DNA of 14,171 nucleotides from Clostridium sp. CAG:411. Its GTDB lineage: Bacteria; Bacillota; Clostridia; Lachnospirales; Lachnospiraceae. Below the pieces are notes generated by a model. That model did not search any database and was not told where the DNA came from. It was given only the letters and a program-made list of their open reading frames with translations. Positions within the stretch are counted from its first letter, which is position 1. Each line of letters starts with the position of its first letter. Below are positions 13,718 to 14,171 of the stretch, piece by piece. A program made the translations under genes and the position numbers. The stretch lies in the NCBI GenBank assembly GCA_000437275.1, contig FR899707.1, forward strand, positions 14,545 to 28,715. The letters are read 5' to 3'.

Positions 13718-14171
13718 ATGGTATATACAATAGGTCAAATGGCAGAAAAAATGCAGGTAGCACCATCTACTCTGCGATATTATGATAAAGAGGGATTGTT
13801 ACCATTTCTGGAACGTTCAGAGAGTGGAATACGAATGTTTAAAGATGAGGATATTGAGTGGTTACTAATTATTGAATGTTTGAAAAAGACAGGAATGCCA
13901 ATCAAGGAAATAAAAGTTTTTATAGATTGGTGTTTGCAGGGAGACAGTACCATTGCAGAGAGAAAACAATTAATTGAAAAGCAGAGACAGTCTGTATTGA
14001 ATCAAATAGAAAAGATGAAAGAAACGCTTGCTATGTTGGAGTATAAAAAATGGTATTATGAAATGGCAGAAAAAGCGGGAACCTGCAAAATACATGATAG
14101 GATTCGAGAAGAACAGATTCCAGAAGAAGTCAGAAGAAAATCCAAGGGAATTGAACGGGCAGAGGAAGTGG
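13718..14171 (+). CDS. MerR-family transcriptional regulator, AdhR-like (3' end beyond window)
   Basis: The 151 residues visible begin MVYTIGQMAEKMQVAPSTLR, the MerR winged helix-turn-helix, followed by YYDKEGLLPF and SGIRMFKDEDIEWL. A long coiled-coil dimer helix covers about 80-118 (ERKQLIEKQRQ to LEYKKWYYE). C54 in IIECLKKTGM falls where AdhR/NmlR-type regulators carry their aldehyde- or electrophile-sensing cysteine (C52 in B. subtilis AdhR). AAGGA at 13706-13710 supports ATG 13718. The frame is still open at the window end, and the length already equals most of the family, so only a short tail should be missing. It is a likely activator of the promoter at 9755-9785, though other targets are possible. 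Confidence 0.9.
   Translation, partial: MVYTIGQMAEKMQVAPSTLRYYDKEGLLPFLERSESGIRMFKDEDIEWLLIIECLKKTGMPIKEIKVFIDWCLQGDSTIAERKQLIEKQRQSVLNQIEKMKETLAMLEYKKWYYEMAEKAGTCKIHDRIREEQIPEEVRRKSKGIERAEEV

Overview
The window reads as chromosome from a low-GC, Gram-positive gut-type Clostridia, most likely Lachnospiraceae. The evidence is AT-rich coding sequence with strong GGAGG-type ribosome sites, a BspA-like leucine-rich-repeat surface protein with a C-terminal Fn3-like domain, a CIRCE-controlled Hsp20, and an AdhR-type MerR regulator. Genus-level placement is an inference. All genes I accept lie on the + strand.

Layout. (1) 1-827: the 3' part of a sensor histidine kinase that begins before the window. 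(2) 858-1149: a 274-bp non-coding mobile element (MITE-like) with perfect 20-bp terminal inverted repeats and a 9-bp target duplication. (3) 1203-2306: a strong promoter, a secreted unknown protein, a small zinc-ribbon membrane protein, and a terminator. (4) 2335-4233: a Sel1-repeat protein anchored by two membrane helices. (5) 4408-6843: promoter, a large BspA-like LRR surface protein built from duplicated modules, and a terminator. (6) 6881-9746: promoter and a translationally coupled pabA-pabB-pabC operon that makes 4-aminobenzoate for folate. (7) 9755-12880: a MerR-type promoter (19-bp spacer containing a dyad), then a Dxs-like thiamine-diphosphate enzyme, a palindromic intergenic repeat, a cupin and a carboxymuconolactone-decarboxylase-family protein. 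(8) 12922-13550: CIRCE operator, hsp20 and terminator. (9) 13622-14171: a promoter overlapped by palindromes and a MerR-family regulator cut by the window end.

The most interesting unit is region 7 together with the MerR gene in region 9. The Dxs-like protein keeps the thiamine-diphosphate core. It has lost the residues that bind the phosphate and hydroxyl of glyceraldehyde 3-phosphate in true Dxs (equivalents of E. coli R420, D427 and R478 are W380, N387 and G438). It also lacks most of a mobile active-site segment. It sits behind a textbook MerR-activated promoter, beside a mandelonitrile-lyase-like cupin and a CMD protein. The MerR gene 3-4 kb away carries a cysteine at the AdhR/NmlR sensing position. 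I infer an inducible, electrophile- or aldehyde-responsive pathway of unknown substrate. This is inference from sequence, not a demonstrated function.
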